64,000 bases of DNA from Gammaproteobacteria bacterium (GCA_029862125.1 JAOTXY010000005.1:1-64000), one strand, 5' to 3'. Counted from the first letter of the stretch, positions 7,252-16,987 are shown. Made by a program: numbers and translations. Notes: generated from the sequence alone by a model not told the origin.

Positions 7252-9246
7252 TTGAGCAAATTAAAAAGAATACTCAGGGCCAGACTTAGAAAAGTCAAAT
7301 TCAGAAAGCTGCGCAGCACAAAATGGATTGCTGGAATAATTTTTGTTGAATTTGGCTGGTTCGTCACCGGGGTTGCACCCAGCACCGACATCGCCTGGGT
7401 TACGGGCATACTGCTTTTTACCATTTACCTGTTTGTATTTGAAATCGTCAATGTCGACGAGACCGCAATTACGATCATGGTGTTACTCGGAATGACTTCA
7501 CTGCTGGCGCCATTCATGGGGCTGGAACAGGGATTAGTCGACACGCAACACCTGTTTGATGGCTTTGCCAGTAACGCGGTGATATCCATTATCGCGGTTA
7601 TGATTATCGGTGCGGGCCTCGACAAGACCGGGATGATGAGTTCAGTCGCGGGATTTATTCTAAAGATCGGTGGAACCTCCGAGAACCGCATAATACCGAT
7701 TGTCTCGGGAACGGTCGGAATCATTTCTTCGTTCATGCAGAATGTCGGTGCTGCAGCCCTGTTCCTGCCCGTAGTCAGCCGGATTTCAGCACGCTCGAAC
7801 CTGCCGATGTCGCGCCTGCTGATGCCAATGGGTTTTACCGCGATTCTCGGCGGTACCGTAACCATGGTGGGGTCATCTCCATTAATCCTGTTAAACGATC
7901 TGATCCTGACCTCGAACACGGCCTTGCCGTTGTATCAGCAAATGCATACCTGGGACTTGTTTTCGGTTACCCCGGTGGGCCTGGCACTGGTGGCGACCGG
8001 CATTATTTACTTCATGCTGGCCGGCAAGTATGTATTACCCACGATCTCGCACGAATCTTCTACCGCCGTTGCCGGCAGCACCAAGTATCTCGAAGAAGTC
8101 TACGGAGTTGATTACCTGACCTTCGAGGTTAACGTTCCCGAGGACAGCCCACTGGTTGGCGAGACACTCAATGATATCGAATCGGTCAACAAGATCCGAA
8201 TCGTTGCGATCAAGGCAGCTGGTGCTGGTATGCGCGCGGGTCAAGGCGATTTATCGCGTGATGTCGAGTTTGCTCCCAACTCCACACTCGGAATACTTTG
8301 CTCCCCGGCCCATTTAAAGGATTTCGTCGACGCCTACGGTCTGGACATCCAGAAAGGTTTAAAAGTTTTCTCCGAAGTGTTGGCATCAACCCAGGCCGGT
8401 GTCGCCGAAATTGTAATTCCACCCGGCTCGAACCTGATCGGCAAATCGGCACTCGATGTCTGGATGCGCAAGACCTACGGGATTGCCATGGTAGCCTTGT
8501 ATCGTGATGGCGAAACCATGGTCGAAGGTGAAAACATTCGCGACATGCCACTCGAAGCGGGCGATACCATTCTGGCGCACACCACCTGGAGATCCCTGGC
8601 GCATCTCGAACGTGATCGTAATTTTGTTATCGTCACGTCCGAGTATCCGCGCGAACAAACGCGCCCCAACAAGGTCGGTTGGGCCACGTTTTTTTTCTCG
8701 CTGGCATTGTTCATGGTGTTGTTCACCGATTTAAGGCTTTCCATCGCACTGATGACCGGTGCGATCGGGATGGTCATTTCCGGGGTACTGAAGATGGAGG
8801 AAGCCTATGAATCGGTTTCCTGGAGCACCGTATTCCTGCTGGCCAGCCTGATTCCACTGGGCCTCGCGGTGGAAACCAGCGGCACAGCAAAATGGATCGC
8901 CGAACAAACCCTGCTGGTGGTAGGCGGCATGCCGATCTGGGTAATCCAGGCGGCAGTGGCCGTGCTGGCGACTTTTTTCACGCTGGTGATGTCCAACGTA
9001 GGGGCCACGGTACTGCTGGTACCACTGGCGGTCAATATTGCCATCGGCGCCGGTGCCAATCCCGCGGTATTTGCCCTGACCGTGGCGCTCGCCACATCCA
9101 ATTCCTTTCTGATACCCACCCACCAGGTGAATGCGCTGATCAAGGGGCCGGGGGGCTACCGGGTGCCCGACTTTATGCGTGCGGGATTCTTTATGACTAT
9201 TTTGTTCATCGTCGTCATGCTGGTGATGATGAATATTATTTTTTAG
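7252..9246 (+). CDS. SLC13-family permease with two TrkA-C (RCK_C) domains
   Basis: The 664-residue membrane protein has hydrophobic segments at about residues 25-270 and 460-664. Between them lie two soluble TrkA-C/RCK_C-like modules (about 285-380 and 385-465, with LVGETLNDIESVNKIRIVAIKAAG and LIGKSALDVWMRKTYGIAMVALYRDGE). This architecture belongs to the SLC13/divalent-anion:sodium symporter group, whose substrates include sulfate and dicarboxylates; the substrate here is unknown. The TTG start is preferred because an in-frame TGA lies six codons upstream and no nearby ATG exists; GAGGA lies 12-13 bases before it. The 3' end overlaps convergent trmB by 11 bp. Confidence 0.87.
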   Translation: MSKLKRILRARLRKVKFRKLRSTKWIAGIIFVEFGWFVTGVAPSTDIAWVTGILLFTIYLFVFEIVNVDETAITIMVLLGMTSLLAPFMGLEQGLVDTQHLFDGFASNAVISIIAVMIIGAGLDKTGMMSSVAGFILKIGGTSENRIIPIVSGTVGIISSFMQNVGAAALFLPVVSRISARSNLPMSRLLMPMGFTAILGGTVTMVGSSPLILLNDLILTSNTALPLYQQMHTWDLFSVTPVGLALVATGIIYFMLAGKYVLPTISHESSTAVAGSTKYLEEVYGVDYLTFEVNVPEDSPLVGETLNDIESVNKIRIVAIKAAGAGMRAGQGDLSRDVEFAPNSTLGILCSPAHLKDFVDAYGLDIQKGLKVFSEVLASTQAGVAEIVIPPGSNLIGKSALDVWMRKTYGIAMVALYRDGETMVEGENIRDMPLEAGDTILAHTTWRSLAHLERDRNFVIVTSEYPREQTRPNKVGWATFFFSLALFMVLFTDLRLSIALMTGAIGMVISGVLKMEEAYESVSWSTVFLLASLIPLGLAVETSGTAKWIAEQTLLVVGGMPIWVIQAAVAVLATFFTLVMSNVGATVLLVPLAVNIAIGAGANPAVFALTVALATSNSFLIPTHQVNALIKGPGGYRVPDFMRAGFFMTILFIVVMLVMMNIIF

Positions 9247-9916
9247 TAAACACCAGGTCCCAAACCCCGTGCCCCAGCTTGCGGCCACGTTGTTCGAACC
9301 GCGTCAGCGGTCGATAAGCTGGAACTTCGGCGTATCCACTGGCATCCCCTTCATTCATAAAGCGCGCATCAGCAAGAAACTGGGCCGCGATGAATTCGGC
9401 ATAGTTCTGCCAGTCGGTAGCCACGTGGATCGATGCCCCCGGTTTAAGGGCCCGACAGACCAGGTCGCGGAAATGTTGATTGACGATGCGACGCTTATGA
9501 TGGCGCTTCTTGTGCCAGGGATCAGGAAAGAACAGCAGGATCCGATCGAGCGAACCCGGCACTATCATATTTTCCAGTACCTCAACCGCGTCGTGCTTTA
9601 TCAGCCGGATGTTACCCAATTCCTGTTGATGAATAATATTCAGGCAGCGCCCGATTCCAGGCTCATGCACTTCGATGCCAAGATACAGGCTACCGGGGTC
9701 CGTGGTAGCCATATCGATTATTGCATCGCCGTTACCGATACCGATTTCGAGCTTCAACGCCGCGAAATCAGACGGGAAATCCGGCTGACTTTGACTAAAC
9801 TCAATACCGTAAATGGGCCAGTAGATTTTTAGCGCATTTTTCTGCGCTGGCGTCATGCGCCCGCTACGGCGCACAAAGCTTTTGATAGAACCTGCAATCT
9901 GATCGTGACCGGACAT
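9236..9916 (-). CDS. trmB: tRNA (guanine-N7-)-methyltransferase TrmB
   Basis: TrmB methylates G46 in the variable loop of many tRNAs using S-adenosylmethionine. The 226-residue product has the SAM-binding LEIGIGNGD motif (about 56-64), LGIEVHEPGIG, LIKHDAVEVL, the signature FFPDPWHKKRHHKRRI and VATDWQNYAE near the C-terminus. Length and motif order are typical. The gene is convergent with the SLC13 permease, overlapping it by 11 bp, and divergent from the minor-pilin operon. Confidence 0.94.
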   Translation of the reverse strand: MSGHDQIAGSIKSFVRRSGRMTPAQKNALKIYWPIYGIEFSQSQPDFPSDFAALKLEIGIGNGDAIIDMATTDPGSLYLGIEVHEPGIGRCLNIIHQQELGNIRLIKHDAVEVLENMIVPGSLDRILLFFPDPWHKKRHHKRRIVNQHFRDLVCRALKPGASIHVATDWQNYAEFIAAQFLADARFMNEGDASGYAEVPAYRPLTRFEQRGRKLGHGVWDLVFTKK

Positions 9917-10048
9917 TATGTGACGCGTTTCTCAACTCGTAGGTTGTTGATTTCAGCGGTTTTTAGCGCTGAGTACCGTTTATCGGTGCTTTTTAATATC
10001 CTATCTTGTTTAAGCAGACTTTTCTCCCATTTGAATTAGGATACAAGC

Positions 10049-10567
10049 ATGAAAAAGAAATCAGGTTTTACATTGCTGGAGTTAATAATCACGATAGCGT
10101 TGATAGGCATCGTTACGGCACTCGCGTTACCTGGCATGAGGGCTTTCAGCCAAAACGACAGGCTGACCACAAACATCAATACGATGATCGGTCACCTGGC
10201 TTACGCTCGCAGTGAGGCAGTCAAAAACAGTACGCAGGTCTCTATCTGCATCAGCAGCAATTCCATTAATTGCATCGGTGCTAGCTGGGAAGACGGCTGG
10301 ATAGTGTACGTCGACGCCGATAGTAATGGCAGTTTTGTCGAAGATACCACTACTGGTGAAGTAATCCTGCGCGCGAACCAGGCATTGGACCACGGCAACA
10401 ACTTTACCAGCAGTTATGGAAACCAGGTTACCTACGACAATCGAGGTTTTGTAACTGCAACCGGCAGCTTTTTGTTGTGCGATGCCCGTACCGGTGATTT
10501 CGGTAAAACCATCAACATTTCCAATACCGGCCGCGTCAGATTCGAGGATGATTCAACATGCCCATAA
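10049..10567 (+). CDS. fimT: FimT/GspH-type minor pseudopilin
   Basis: First gene of the minor-pilin operon. The 172-residue product starts with a class III prepilin signal, MKKKSGFTLLELIITIALIGIVTALALP. PilD-type peptidase would cleave after the glycine and leave phenylalanine +1 and glutamate +5. The rest fits the FimT/FimU/GspH family, with ARSEAVKN and two C-terminal cysteines. Such minor pilins prime pilus assembly with PilV, PilW, PilX and PilY1; FimT proteins in some species bind DNA during natural transformation. TTAGGA precedes the ATG. It overlaps pilV by 10 bp. Confidence 0.88.
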   Translation: MKKKSGFTLLELIITIALIGIVTALALPGMRAFSQNDRLTTNINTMIGHLAYARSEAVKNSTQVSICISSNSINCIGASWEDGWIVYVDADSNGSFVEDTTTGEVILRANQALDHGNNFTSSYGNQVTYDNRGFVTATGSFLLCDARTGDFGKTINISNTGRVRFEDDSTCP

Positions 10568-11058
10568 AGAATAAAATTGAGCGAGGCGTTACCCTGATCG
10601 AAGCCATGATTGCGCTACTCGTAATCTCGGTTGGCTTGCTGGGCATCGCATCATTGCAAATTACCGCGATGAGTCAGAATACCAGCGCCCTCAATCACAA
10701 CAAGGCGGTCTGGATTGCTTACACCGTTTCCGATCGTATCCGCGCCAACCTGCCCGCATTTGCGGCTTATGACGGGATTGACACCAACAATACCTATATC
10801 CAGGATTGCGAAATAGCGCCATGCAACAACGCCGATATGGTGACAGCAGATGCAGCCGACTGGCAAGCCATGCTTACTGACCTGCCAGGCGGGCGCGGTA
10901 TTATCCGCTTTAACGCCGCCAACGACGGCTTGCTGATAGACGTAATGTGGGACGACGAAGGCACCGGTGCCAGCGGCACTAACTGCGATCCGACCGACAC
11001 CAACGACTTAACCTGTTATACGCTGGCAGTTGCCCTGCCGCTGGCGGTGGGCCCATGA
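10558..11058 (+). CDS. pilV: Type IV pilus minor pilin PilV
   Basis: The 166-residue protein has the prepilin-like N-terminus ERGVTLIEAMIALLVISVGLLGIASLQI, with cleavage expected after the glycine and Glu at +5. The sequence through QNTSALNHNKAVWIAYTVSDRIRAN matches the PilV family. PilV belongs to the minor-pilin complex that starts pilus assembly and presents PilY1. The start overlaps fimT by 10 bp and the end overlaps pilW by 4 bp, so translation is probably coupled. Four cysteines in the C-terminal half may form disulfides. Confidence 0.88.
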   Translation: MPIKNKIERGVTLIEAMIALLVISVGLLGIASLQITAMSQNTSALNHNKAVWIAYTVSDRIRANLPAFAAYDGIDTNNTYIQDCEIAPCNNADMVTADAADWQAMLTDLPGGRGIIRFNAANDGLLIDVMWDDEGTGASGTNCDPTDTNDLTCYTLAVALPLAVGP

Positions 11059-12080
11059 AAAACATACATAATCAAACTAAGCAACTCGGCATTTCAATGG
11101 TCGAGGTCCTGGTAGCGCTGATCATCAGCCTGTTCCTGCTGGGTGGTATCGTTCAAGTCTATGTCGGCAACAAGACCACCTTCGCGTTTACCAGCGCACT
11201 CGCAGAAATCCAGGAAAACGGCCGCTTCGCTGTCGACATGATGAGCCAGGATTTACGCCTGGCCGGTGAATGGGGCTGTATCAACTTCGATCCGTCAGAT
11301 ACTTCGAACGTTAACAATACTCTTAGCGCAGCAACCATGATCAGTCCTTACAATCCCATCTTGCACGACTTCGAAAGCAGGGATGGCATCGAAGGCACTG
11401 AAAACGACGGGCTTAACGGCTCCGATTCGATAACCATACGTGGCGGTAAAACCGTTCAGGCCAATATCGTAAGTCCGTTTAGTGCGGCTGCTACCCCAGG
11501 CATTGTTAGCACCCGGGCAACAAGTCTTGATGTCAATGATATCTTGTTAATCCAACGCTGCGGCGCCAACGACCTGCTGATCGATGAAGAAGCCGATATC
11601 CTGCAGGTTACCGGTGTCGACCACTCGCTCGCAGGAAGCACCAAAACCGGGATAACATTATCGGCGCCGAAAAGCCAGCAATACCAAAACGATGCCAGTT
11701 TGATCGAACTGCAAACTGTCACCTACACGATCGCGGCTGGCGCCAGCGGCCAACCCGCTCTGTGGCGCGCCGATTTCGCTACTAACCAGGAACTCGTGGA
11801 AGGCGTCCAAGAAATGCAGATTCTGTATGGCATCGACACCGACATCCCCGGCGATCAGTTTCCGAACCGATACGTGGACAGCACCCTGGTCGGCGCCAAC
11901 TTTCAGAATGTCGTCGCGATAAGAGTCATGTTACTGGTACGTTCAATCGACGATTTTGTCACTGAAGCGCCACAGACCTACACCTGGATCGGTGGTGCTC
12001 CAATCACGGCGCCCGATCGCAGGTTATACCAGGTTTTCTCAAACACGATAGCGCTGCGTAACCGCATAGGTTCATTATGA
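11055..12080 (+). CDS. pilW: Type IV pilus minor pilin PilW
   Basis: The 341-residue protein has the prepilin-type leader TKQLGISMVEVLVALIISLFLLGGIVQVYVGNK. Glycine precedes isoleucine at the cleavage site and Glu is at +5. ALAEIQENGRFAVDMMSQDLRLAGEWGC follows, a clear PilW family block. PilW takes part in the minor-pilin priming complex in the inner membrane. It is joined by ATGA overlaps to pilV upstream and pilX downstream. Confidence 0.9.
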   Translation: MKNIHNQTKQLGISMVEVLVALIISLFLLGGIVQVYVGNKTTFAFTSALAEIQENGRFAVDMMSQDLRLAGEWGCINFDPSDTSNVNNTLSAATMISPYNPILHDFESRDGIEGTENDGLNGSDSITIRGGKTVQANIVSPFSAAATPGIVSTRATSLDVNDILLIQRCGANDLLIDEEADILQVTGVDHSLAGSTKTGITLSAPKSQQYQNDASLIELQTVTYTIAAGASGQPALWRADFATNQELVEGVQEMQILYGIDTDIPGDQFPNRYVDSTLVGANFQNVVAIRVMLLVRSIDDFVTEAPQTYTWIGGAPITAPDRRLYQVFSNTIALRNRIGSL

Positions 12081-12640
12081 AAACTTTAACCCATAACAAT
12101 TTAACCCATAACAAACAGCAGGGCGTTGCACTGGTCATAAGCCTGATTATCCTGGTCAGCCTGACAATGCTCGGCCTGACCTCGATGCAACGCACCACCA
12201 CCGACCTGGCGATCGCGGGTAACCAACGCGAATCCGGGCTGATGTTTCAGGCGGCCGAAGCAGGCCTGGTTACGTCCGAAAACTTTATTGTCAATTCGAC
12301 CTCAAATGGTGATTTTAATGACCCGACAGAAGGATTGTATACCGTACCGTCCAATGATCCGGCTTATACCAGTATAAATTATTTATCAAATACCTCCTGG
12401 GCAGATCCTGTGTCCGGGACGGCCGGAACGACGCTGCAAGCTTACGAGCAGCCACGCTACCTGGCCGAATATCTGGGGGACCGTTCGCAAAACGCGCTAG
12501 CCGCGATCAACATCGGCGGTTACGGCAACCAACAAACCGGCAAAACTGTGTCGATTTTTCGCGCTACCGCGCGCGGCGTTGGTTTGACCGGCAATTCGTT
12601 TCGTTTCGTTCAATCATATTTTGGCAAAGACGCCCCATAG
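12077..12640 (+). CDS. pilX: Type IV pilus minor pilin PilX
   Basis: The 187-residue protein has the PilX N-terminal block QQGVALVISLIILVSLTMLGLTSMQRTTTDLAIAGNQRESGLMFQAAEAGL. PilX-type minor pilins often lack the +5 glutamate, as here (VALVI). The cytoplasmic leader is lengthened by a perfect 15-bp tandem duplication encoding a repeated THNNL/THNKQ stretch. The gene overlaps pilW by 4 bp and precedes pilY1 by about 30 bp (chosen start). Confidence 0.88.
   Translation: MKTLTHNNLTHNKQQGVALVISLIILVSLTMLGLTSMQRTTTDLAIAGNQRESGLMFQAAEAGLVTSENFIVNSTSNGDFNDPTEGLYTVPSNDPAYTSINYLSNTSWADPVSGTAGTTLQAYEQPRYLAEYLGDRSQNALAAINIGGYGNQQTGKTVSIFRATARGVGLTGNSFRFVQSYFGKDAP
12085..12114 (+). repeat. 15-bp tandem duplication in the pilX leader
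   Basis: TTTAACCCATAACAA occurs twice head to tail (12085-12099 and 12100-12114). It is in frame and adds five codons to the PilX leader ahead of the cleavage site. The perfect identity suggests a recent duplication. Confidence 0.85.
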
Positions 12641-12670
12641 AAGATTAAATATTTATTTAGGATGTGTATC

Positions 12671-15600
12671 ATGAAGAGCAACAAATTTATCAAGAAATTC
12701 GCCATTTTCGCAACCAGTGCGATATTCTGCTTGCCGACGATGCAAACAGCCCAGGCTGCACCCGGGACACTCGCTCCGGCACCGTTGTTTCTGTCCAATA
12801 TTGTCGAACCCAATGTATTTTTGACCTACGATAATTCAGGCAGTATGGCCTGGGTGCCCATGATCTCTGCTGATTTAGGTTTTGGTTTCTCAAGTGGAAG
12901 GCCTGTGATAACTAACTTTGATGCTGATACCAACGGAGCTACCACCCGTGAATTATACAATCCCGATTGGGATGGCAACGCTAGCAATAGAAACACAATA
13001 CCGACGGAAGCCAGTTATACTGGTGCCTGGGTACTCAAGAATCACAATGGCAACAAGAGTTACTATAACCCGAACATCAACTATAGGCCCTGGGCAGGCA
13101 CCGATACCCTGGGTAACCCGCTGTATCCACCTGCTAGTGTAACCGCTGCGCGCCGGCATCCTCATCCCGGTCATGCGCAATATGGTACAACGACGAATCT
13201 GCTTACCAATAAAACTTTCCGTATAGCCAATGACGTCTACCTACCGAGCTACTATATATGGAACGATGATGGCGACGGCATTATCGAACCCACGGATGGA
13301 AACACGCTAGTAACGATCAGTAGCACTGACGCCGAAATGCAGAACTTCGCCAACTGGTTCGTCTATTACCGCACGCGTGAACTCGCAGCCAAGGCCGCAA
13401 TCGGCCAGGTTATCTACAACTCCGATGCGACGCGCACGGGTTTAGCCCTTTTACATCAAAGGTCGGCACCCAGTCGGATTGTAGTCGGGGTAGAATCGAT
13501 GAGCGATGCGGATAGAAAACGCGACCTGCTACTCAGGTTTTACAGCGAAAGATCAGCCAATGGTACGCCCTTGAGAAGAACGCTAGAGGATGTCGGTGAT
13601 TATTTTATGACATCCGGTGGCAGCGCTCCTATTCTAGACGCCTCAGATGGCGGTGAGTGTCAGCAAAATTTCAATATCCTGATGACTGACGGATTCTGGA
13701 ACGGTTCTAATCCCTCGGTCAATAATGCAGACATTGACGGAGGTGCTGGGAATACTATATTCGACGGCCATTCTGCGTTCCTCCCGACACCCGCGGAATC
13801 GAACGATGGCGGCAATTACGCGGATAACTTCAGTAATACGCTGGCTGACGTTGCGATGCATTATTACGAAAACGATCTGCGCCCCGGCTTGACAGACCTA
13901 GTTCCAACCCAGGTCGGCGTCGACGAAGCCGACCACCAGCATCTTGTTAATTACACGATCGCTTTCGGCGTAAAGGGTACTTTGGACCCGTTATCCGCCG
14001 ATCCGTTATTATCCGATCCGTTGAGTAGGGTCGACTTTTGGCCTCAGCCGACCTCCAATAATTCAACCACCATAGATGATCTGTGGCACGCCGCTTATAA
14101 TTCACGCGGTAAATTTCTGGACGCGCAAAATCCCGCGCAATTGGAATCTTCGCTGAGTCAAGCCATCAGTGATATCGCCGAACGCACGGCAACGGCCGCC
14201 GCGGTATCGATCAACTCGTCCAAGTTAACCGAAGACGCGGTGGTTTACCTCTCAGAATTCAACACTAACGGTTGGACCGGAGACATCATCGCGAAACAAA
14301 TCATCGACCTCGATACCGGTGCGCTGGAACCTGGAGAACGCTGGAAGGCTTCTGACGAGCTTGAAGCGCGTCCCTTCGACACCAGTCCACTGAGTCGAGT
14401 GGTATTAACCCACGACGGTACTGATGCCGTTTCCTTTCAGTGGAACCAGCTGACCAATGCACAACAGAACGACCTCAGGACTAACCCGGCCGGTGGTACC
14501 GACGCCGATGACGTCGCTCAAGACCGCCTGCTTTATTTGCGTGGAAAGCGCGATTTCAGCACTCGCAATTTTCGTGTGCGTAACAAGCGCCTCGGCGACA
14601 TAGTCAATTCGGGTCCTGTCTACGTCGGCAAACCGGATTTGAACTGGCCTGATACCTTCCCGTTTCCTGATACTTCGCCAAACCGTTATACCGACTTTAA
14701 AAACGGTCCGGACGCGGCACGCATGGGCATGGTATACGCCGGCGCCAACGACGGTATGTTGCACGGCTTCAGGGCAGACAACGGTAGTGAAGAATTGGCC
14801 TATATTCCGAGCAATTTGTTCTCCACCGCCCCCAGCGCCGGTTTGCACTACCTGACCGATCCCGACTACATCCACCGCTACTATAACGATCTGACACCGA
14901 CCGTGTCTGATATCTATGCAGACCTGAATGACGGTAGCGGGGAAACCTGGCGGACGATATTGATCGGAGGCCAGCGTGGTGGCGGGCGCGGTATATACGC
15001 GCTGAATGTCACCGACCCGCTCTTGTTCAGCAATGACGCTGTTGATGCCGCAAAAGTCGGGGTCTGGGAATTTTCCAACAGCGACGACGCGGACCTGGGA
15101 TTTACCTATAGCAAGCCTCAAATCGGCATGATGAACGACGGCAGCTGGGTGGCTATTTTCGGTAACGGCTATAACGATACCGGCGATGGCGAGGCCAAGC
15201 TGTTTATTCTCAAGATCAAGGAGGGAATCGATGGCTGGGACTTCGCTTCTGGAGATTACATTAAAATCTCCACTGGTGAAGGAGACCCAAGCAATCGTAA
15301 CGGCCTTGCCACACCGGCACTGGCCGACCTCGACGGCAACGGTACTATCGACCGCGCCTATGCAGGCGATCTAGAGGGCAATATGTGGGCCTTCGATCTG
15401 AGCAGCAATATCGACACCGGATGGAATATCCCGAATAACGAACCGTTATTCACAACTGTCGGGAATCTGCCGATCACCGCGCAGCCAACCTTGTCGAAAC
15501 ATCCGTCTGAGGTAGATATTCCGGTGCCTCAACCCGGGGCCAATGAACCCAATGTTATGGTATTTTTCGGTTCCGGACAGTACCTGGTCAACGGCGACAA

Positions 15601-16162
15601 AACTACCTCCAATGACGAATACTTTTACGGTGTTTGGGATAGAGGTGATCAGGAACGCGATGCGCCCAACCATTTAGTCGAGCAGACTTTCCTCGGCGGT
15701 TTCAACAATATCGGTACTGGAGCCACGGCACGGGTGTTGTCGGATAACAACGTCGACTACTCAATAAAATACGGTTGGTACTTCGAACTGCCCGACAGCG
15801 GCGAACGCTCGATCACCAGACCGGTGGTACGCGGCAACGTGGTATTCTTCAATACCTTCGTGCCCGAAGACGATGCCTGTCAGGCGGGTGGTTACGGTTA
15901 CCGCATGGTGGTCGACCTGGCTACCGGCGGTCCGCCCAAGGAAGCGACCATCGATGTCAATGGCGACGGCGTGATCGACGCAAACGATAACGCGGAAAAC
16001 GGTTCGATTGTGGAAACGATTTCCGGTATCAGGCAAGAAGGTTACCTGCCTGAACCGGTGTTTATCGAAGATATCGCCTATACCGCGGATACGCCTACAA
16101 AGGTTATTAAACTTAAAGAAATAGCAACGGGCCGCTTTTCGTGGCAGGAGTTACTCCAATGA
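12671..16162 (+). CDS. pilY1: PilY1-like pilus tip adhesin/assembly factor
   Basis: The 1163-residue protein has a signal peptide (MKSNKFIKKFAIFATSAIFCLPTMQTAQA). A von Willebrand A-like region follows, with the MIDAS start DNSGSM at about 54-59 and the segment FNILMTDGFW. The C-terminal half is a PilC/PilY beta-propeller: RMGMVYAGANDGMLHGF, ILIGGQRGGGRGIYALNVTDP, ADLDGNGTIDRAYAGDLEGNMWAFDL. A calcium-loop-like DVNGDGVIDANDN lies near residue 1095. PilY1 proteins sit at pilus tips and act in assembly, adhesion and surface sensing. Start choice: ATG 12671 has AGGATG upstream at workable spacing, whereas ATG 12662 used by the track has none. The stop overlaps the next gene by ATGA. Confidence 0.92.
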   Translation: MKSNKFIKKFAIFATSAIFCLPTMQTAQAAPGTLAPAPLFLSNIVEPNVFLTYDNSGSMAWVPMISADLGFGFSSGRPVITNFDADTNGATTRELYNPDWDGNASNRNTIPTEASYTGAWVLKNHNGNKSYYNPNINYRPWAGTDTLGNPLYPPASVTAARRHPHPGHAQYGTTTNLLTNKTFRIANDVYLPSYYIWNDDGDGIIEPTDGNTLVTISSTDAEMQNFANWFVYYRTRELAAKAAIGQVIYNSDATRTGLALLHQRSAPSRIVVGVESMSDADRKRDLLLRFYSERSANGTPLRRTLEDVGDYFMTSGGSAPILDASDGGECQQNFNILMTDGFWNGSNPSVNNADIDGGAGNTIFDGHSAFLPTPAESNDGGNYADNFSNTLADVAMHYYENDLRPGLTDLVPTQVGVDEADHQHLVNYTIAFGVKGTLDPLSADPLLSDPLSRVDFWPQPTSNNSTTIDDLWHAAYNSRGKFLDAQNPAQLESSLSQAISDIAERTATAAAVSINSSKLTEDAVVYLSEFNTNGWTGDIIAKQIIDLDTGALEPGERWKASDELEARPFDTSPLSRVVLTHDGTDAVSFQWNQLTNAQQNDLRTNPAGGTDADDVAQDRLLYLRGKRDFSTRNFRVRNKRLGDIVNSGPVYVGKPDLNWPDTFPFPDTSPNRYTDFKNGPDAARMGMVYAGANDGMLHGFRADNGSEELAYIPSNLFSTAPSAGLHYLTDPDYIHRYYNDLTPTVSDIYADLNDGSGETWRTILIGGQRGGGRGIYALNVTDPLLFSNDAVDAAKVGVWEFSNSDDADLGFTYSKPQIGMMNDGSWVAIFGNGYNDTGDGEAKLFILKIKEGIDGWDFASGDYIKISTGEGDPSNRNGLATPALADLDGNGTIDRAYAGDLEGNMWAFDLSSNIDTGWNIPNNEPLFTTVGNLPITAQPTLSKHPSEVDIPVPQPGANEPNVMVFFGSGQYLVNGDKTTSNDEYFYGVWDRGDQERDAPNHLVEQTFLGGFNNIGTGATARVLSDNNVDYSIKYGWYFELPDSGERSITRPVVRGNVVFFNTFVPEDDACQAGGYGYRMVVDLATGGPPKEATIDVNGDGVIDANDNAENGSIVETISGIRQEGYLPEPVFIEDIAYTADTPTKVIKLKEIATGRFSWQELLQ

Positions 16163-16476
16163 GAACTATTAAAATGAACTTGATCCGCATTGTTACATTG
16201 ATCGCGCTGCTGGCTCCGATGGCGGCAGCGCAATCAACCTCAATCTATATCGAGGAAGGACCGATAGATTCAATTGATCACAGAATGATTAACGTGGGTG
16301 ATTCGGCTATCAAACTGGGCCCGAATGTAAAAGTGAAATATCCAGGCAAAAAGAAAGCTTCGCTTTCGGATTTGAAGGTTGGTAACTATGTTAGAGCCCA
16401 TATCATTATCTACCGCGGTGGGGATTTCGTTGACAAGATAGAATATATTAGCGCTAAACCTCCCTCCAACTATTGA
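16159..16476 (+). CDS. PilY2-like small secreted protein
   Basis: The 105-residue product has a signal peptide (MRTIKMNLIRIVTLIALLAPMAAAQ) followed by a short beta-rich domain (IEEGPIDSIDHRMINVGDSAIKLGPNVKV). Position between pilY1 and pilE, and size, match Pseudomonas aeruginosa pilY2 (about 115 residues). Sequence recognition is weaker than position. The start was moved from the track's GTG at 16141 to ATG 16159, because AGGAG lies eight bases upstream and the codon overlaps the pilY1 stop as ATGA. Confidence 0.7.
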   Translation: MRTIKMNLIRIVTLIALLAPMAAAQSTSIYIEEGPIDSIDHRMINVGDSAIKLGPNVKVKYPGKKKASLSDLKVGNYVRAHIIIYRGGDFVDKIEYISAKPPSNY

Positions 16477-16489
16477 ATAGCGAGCAATT

Positions 16490-16897
16490 ATGATGAGGCA
16501 AAAGTACAGTAAAGGTTTTTCGTTAATAGAGCTGATGGTCGTGGTTGCAATAGTCGGCATTCTCTCGGCTATCGCCTACAACTCGTATATTAACAATGTG
16601 ATAGCATCGAAACGCTCCGAGGGTCGTGCCGGGTTAACCGCAACCGCGGCATCGCTGGAAAAATGCAAGAGCCTGTATGGGGCTTTCGACGCCCTCAATT
16701 GTAACGTACCCGCGACAGTAACAACCGAGACAAACCTATATTCGATCGACACAGCCACCACCAGAAACGCAACTACGTTTACCCTGGTGGCAACCGCGAT
16801 TGGGTCCCAGGTGAGAGATCTCGACTGCGTCACCTTGTCGCTGGACAATACCGGGGTAAAAACCGCGACCGGCGCCGACACCACTGATTGCTGGTAA
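16490..16897 (+). CDS. pilE: PilE-type type IV pilin
   Basis: The 135-residue product has the prepilin signal YSKGFSLIELMVVVAIVGILSAIAYNSYINNVIASKRSEGRAGL, cleaved after the glycine with Phe +1 and Glu +5. It is a PilE-family minor pilin as in the fimU-pilVWXY1Y2E operons of pseudomonads. A C-terminal cysteine pair (DLDC...DTTDCW) is typical of the D-region disulfide. It is the last gene of the operon; a strong terminator follows 18 bp after the stop. Confidence 0.9.
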   Translation: MMRQKYSKGFSLIELMVVVAIVGILSAIAYNSYINNVIASKRSEGRAGLTATAASLEKCKSLYGAFDALNCNVPATVTTETNLYSIDTATTRNATTFTLVATAIGSQVRDLDCVTLSLDNTGVKTATGADTTDCW

Positions 16898-16915
16898 ACA
16901 CGAAGTTGTCTGATT

Positions 16916-16949
16916 AACCAACGGAGTCGGCTTATCGACTCCGTTGGTT
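16916..16949 (+). terminator. Terminator of the minor-pilin operon
   Basis: A perfect 14-bp stem AACCAACGGAGTCG/CGACTCCGTTGGTT with a six-base loop lies just after pilE. No long T run follows directly, but a CCCCGTTTTAAAA stretch lies slightly downstream. It probably ends the pilus operon before the PP-loop gene. Confidence 0.75.
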
Positions 16950-16987
16950 ATTGCTATACTCCCCGTTTTAAAACCTGACCCATCCGC

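Noticed and set aside
9917-10048. Sigma54 promoter of the minor-pilin operon
   Set aside because: No GG-N10-GC pair found; only a small TCAGCG/CGCTGA hairpin is present.
14405-15121. 238-residue minus-strand ORF within pilY1
   Set aside because: Antisense shadow; the sense frame has clear PilY1 propeller motifs.
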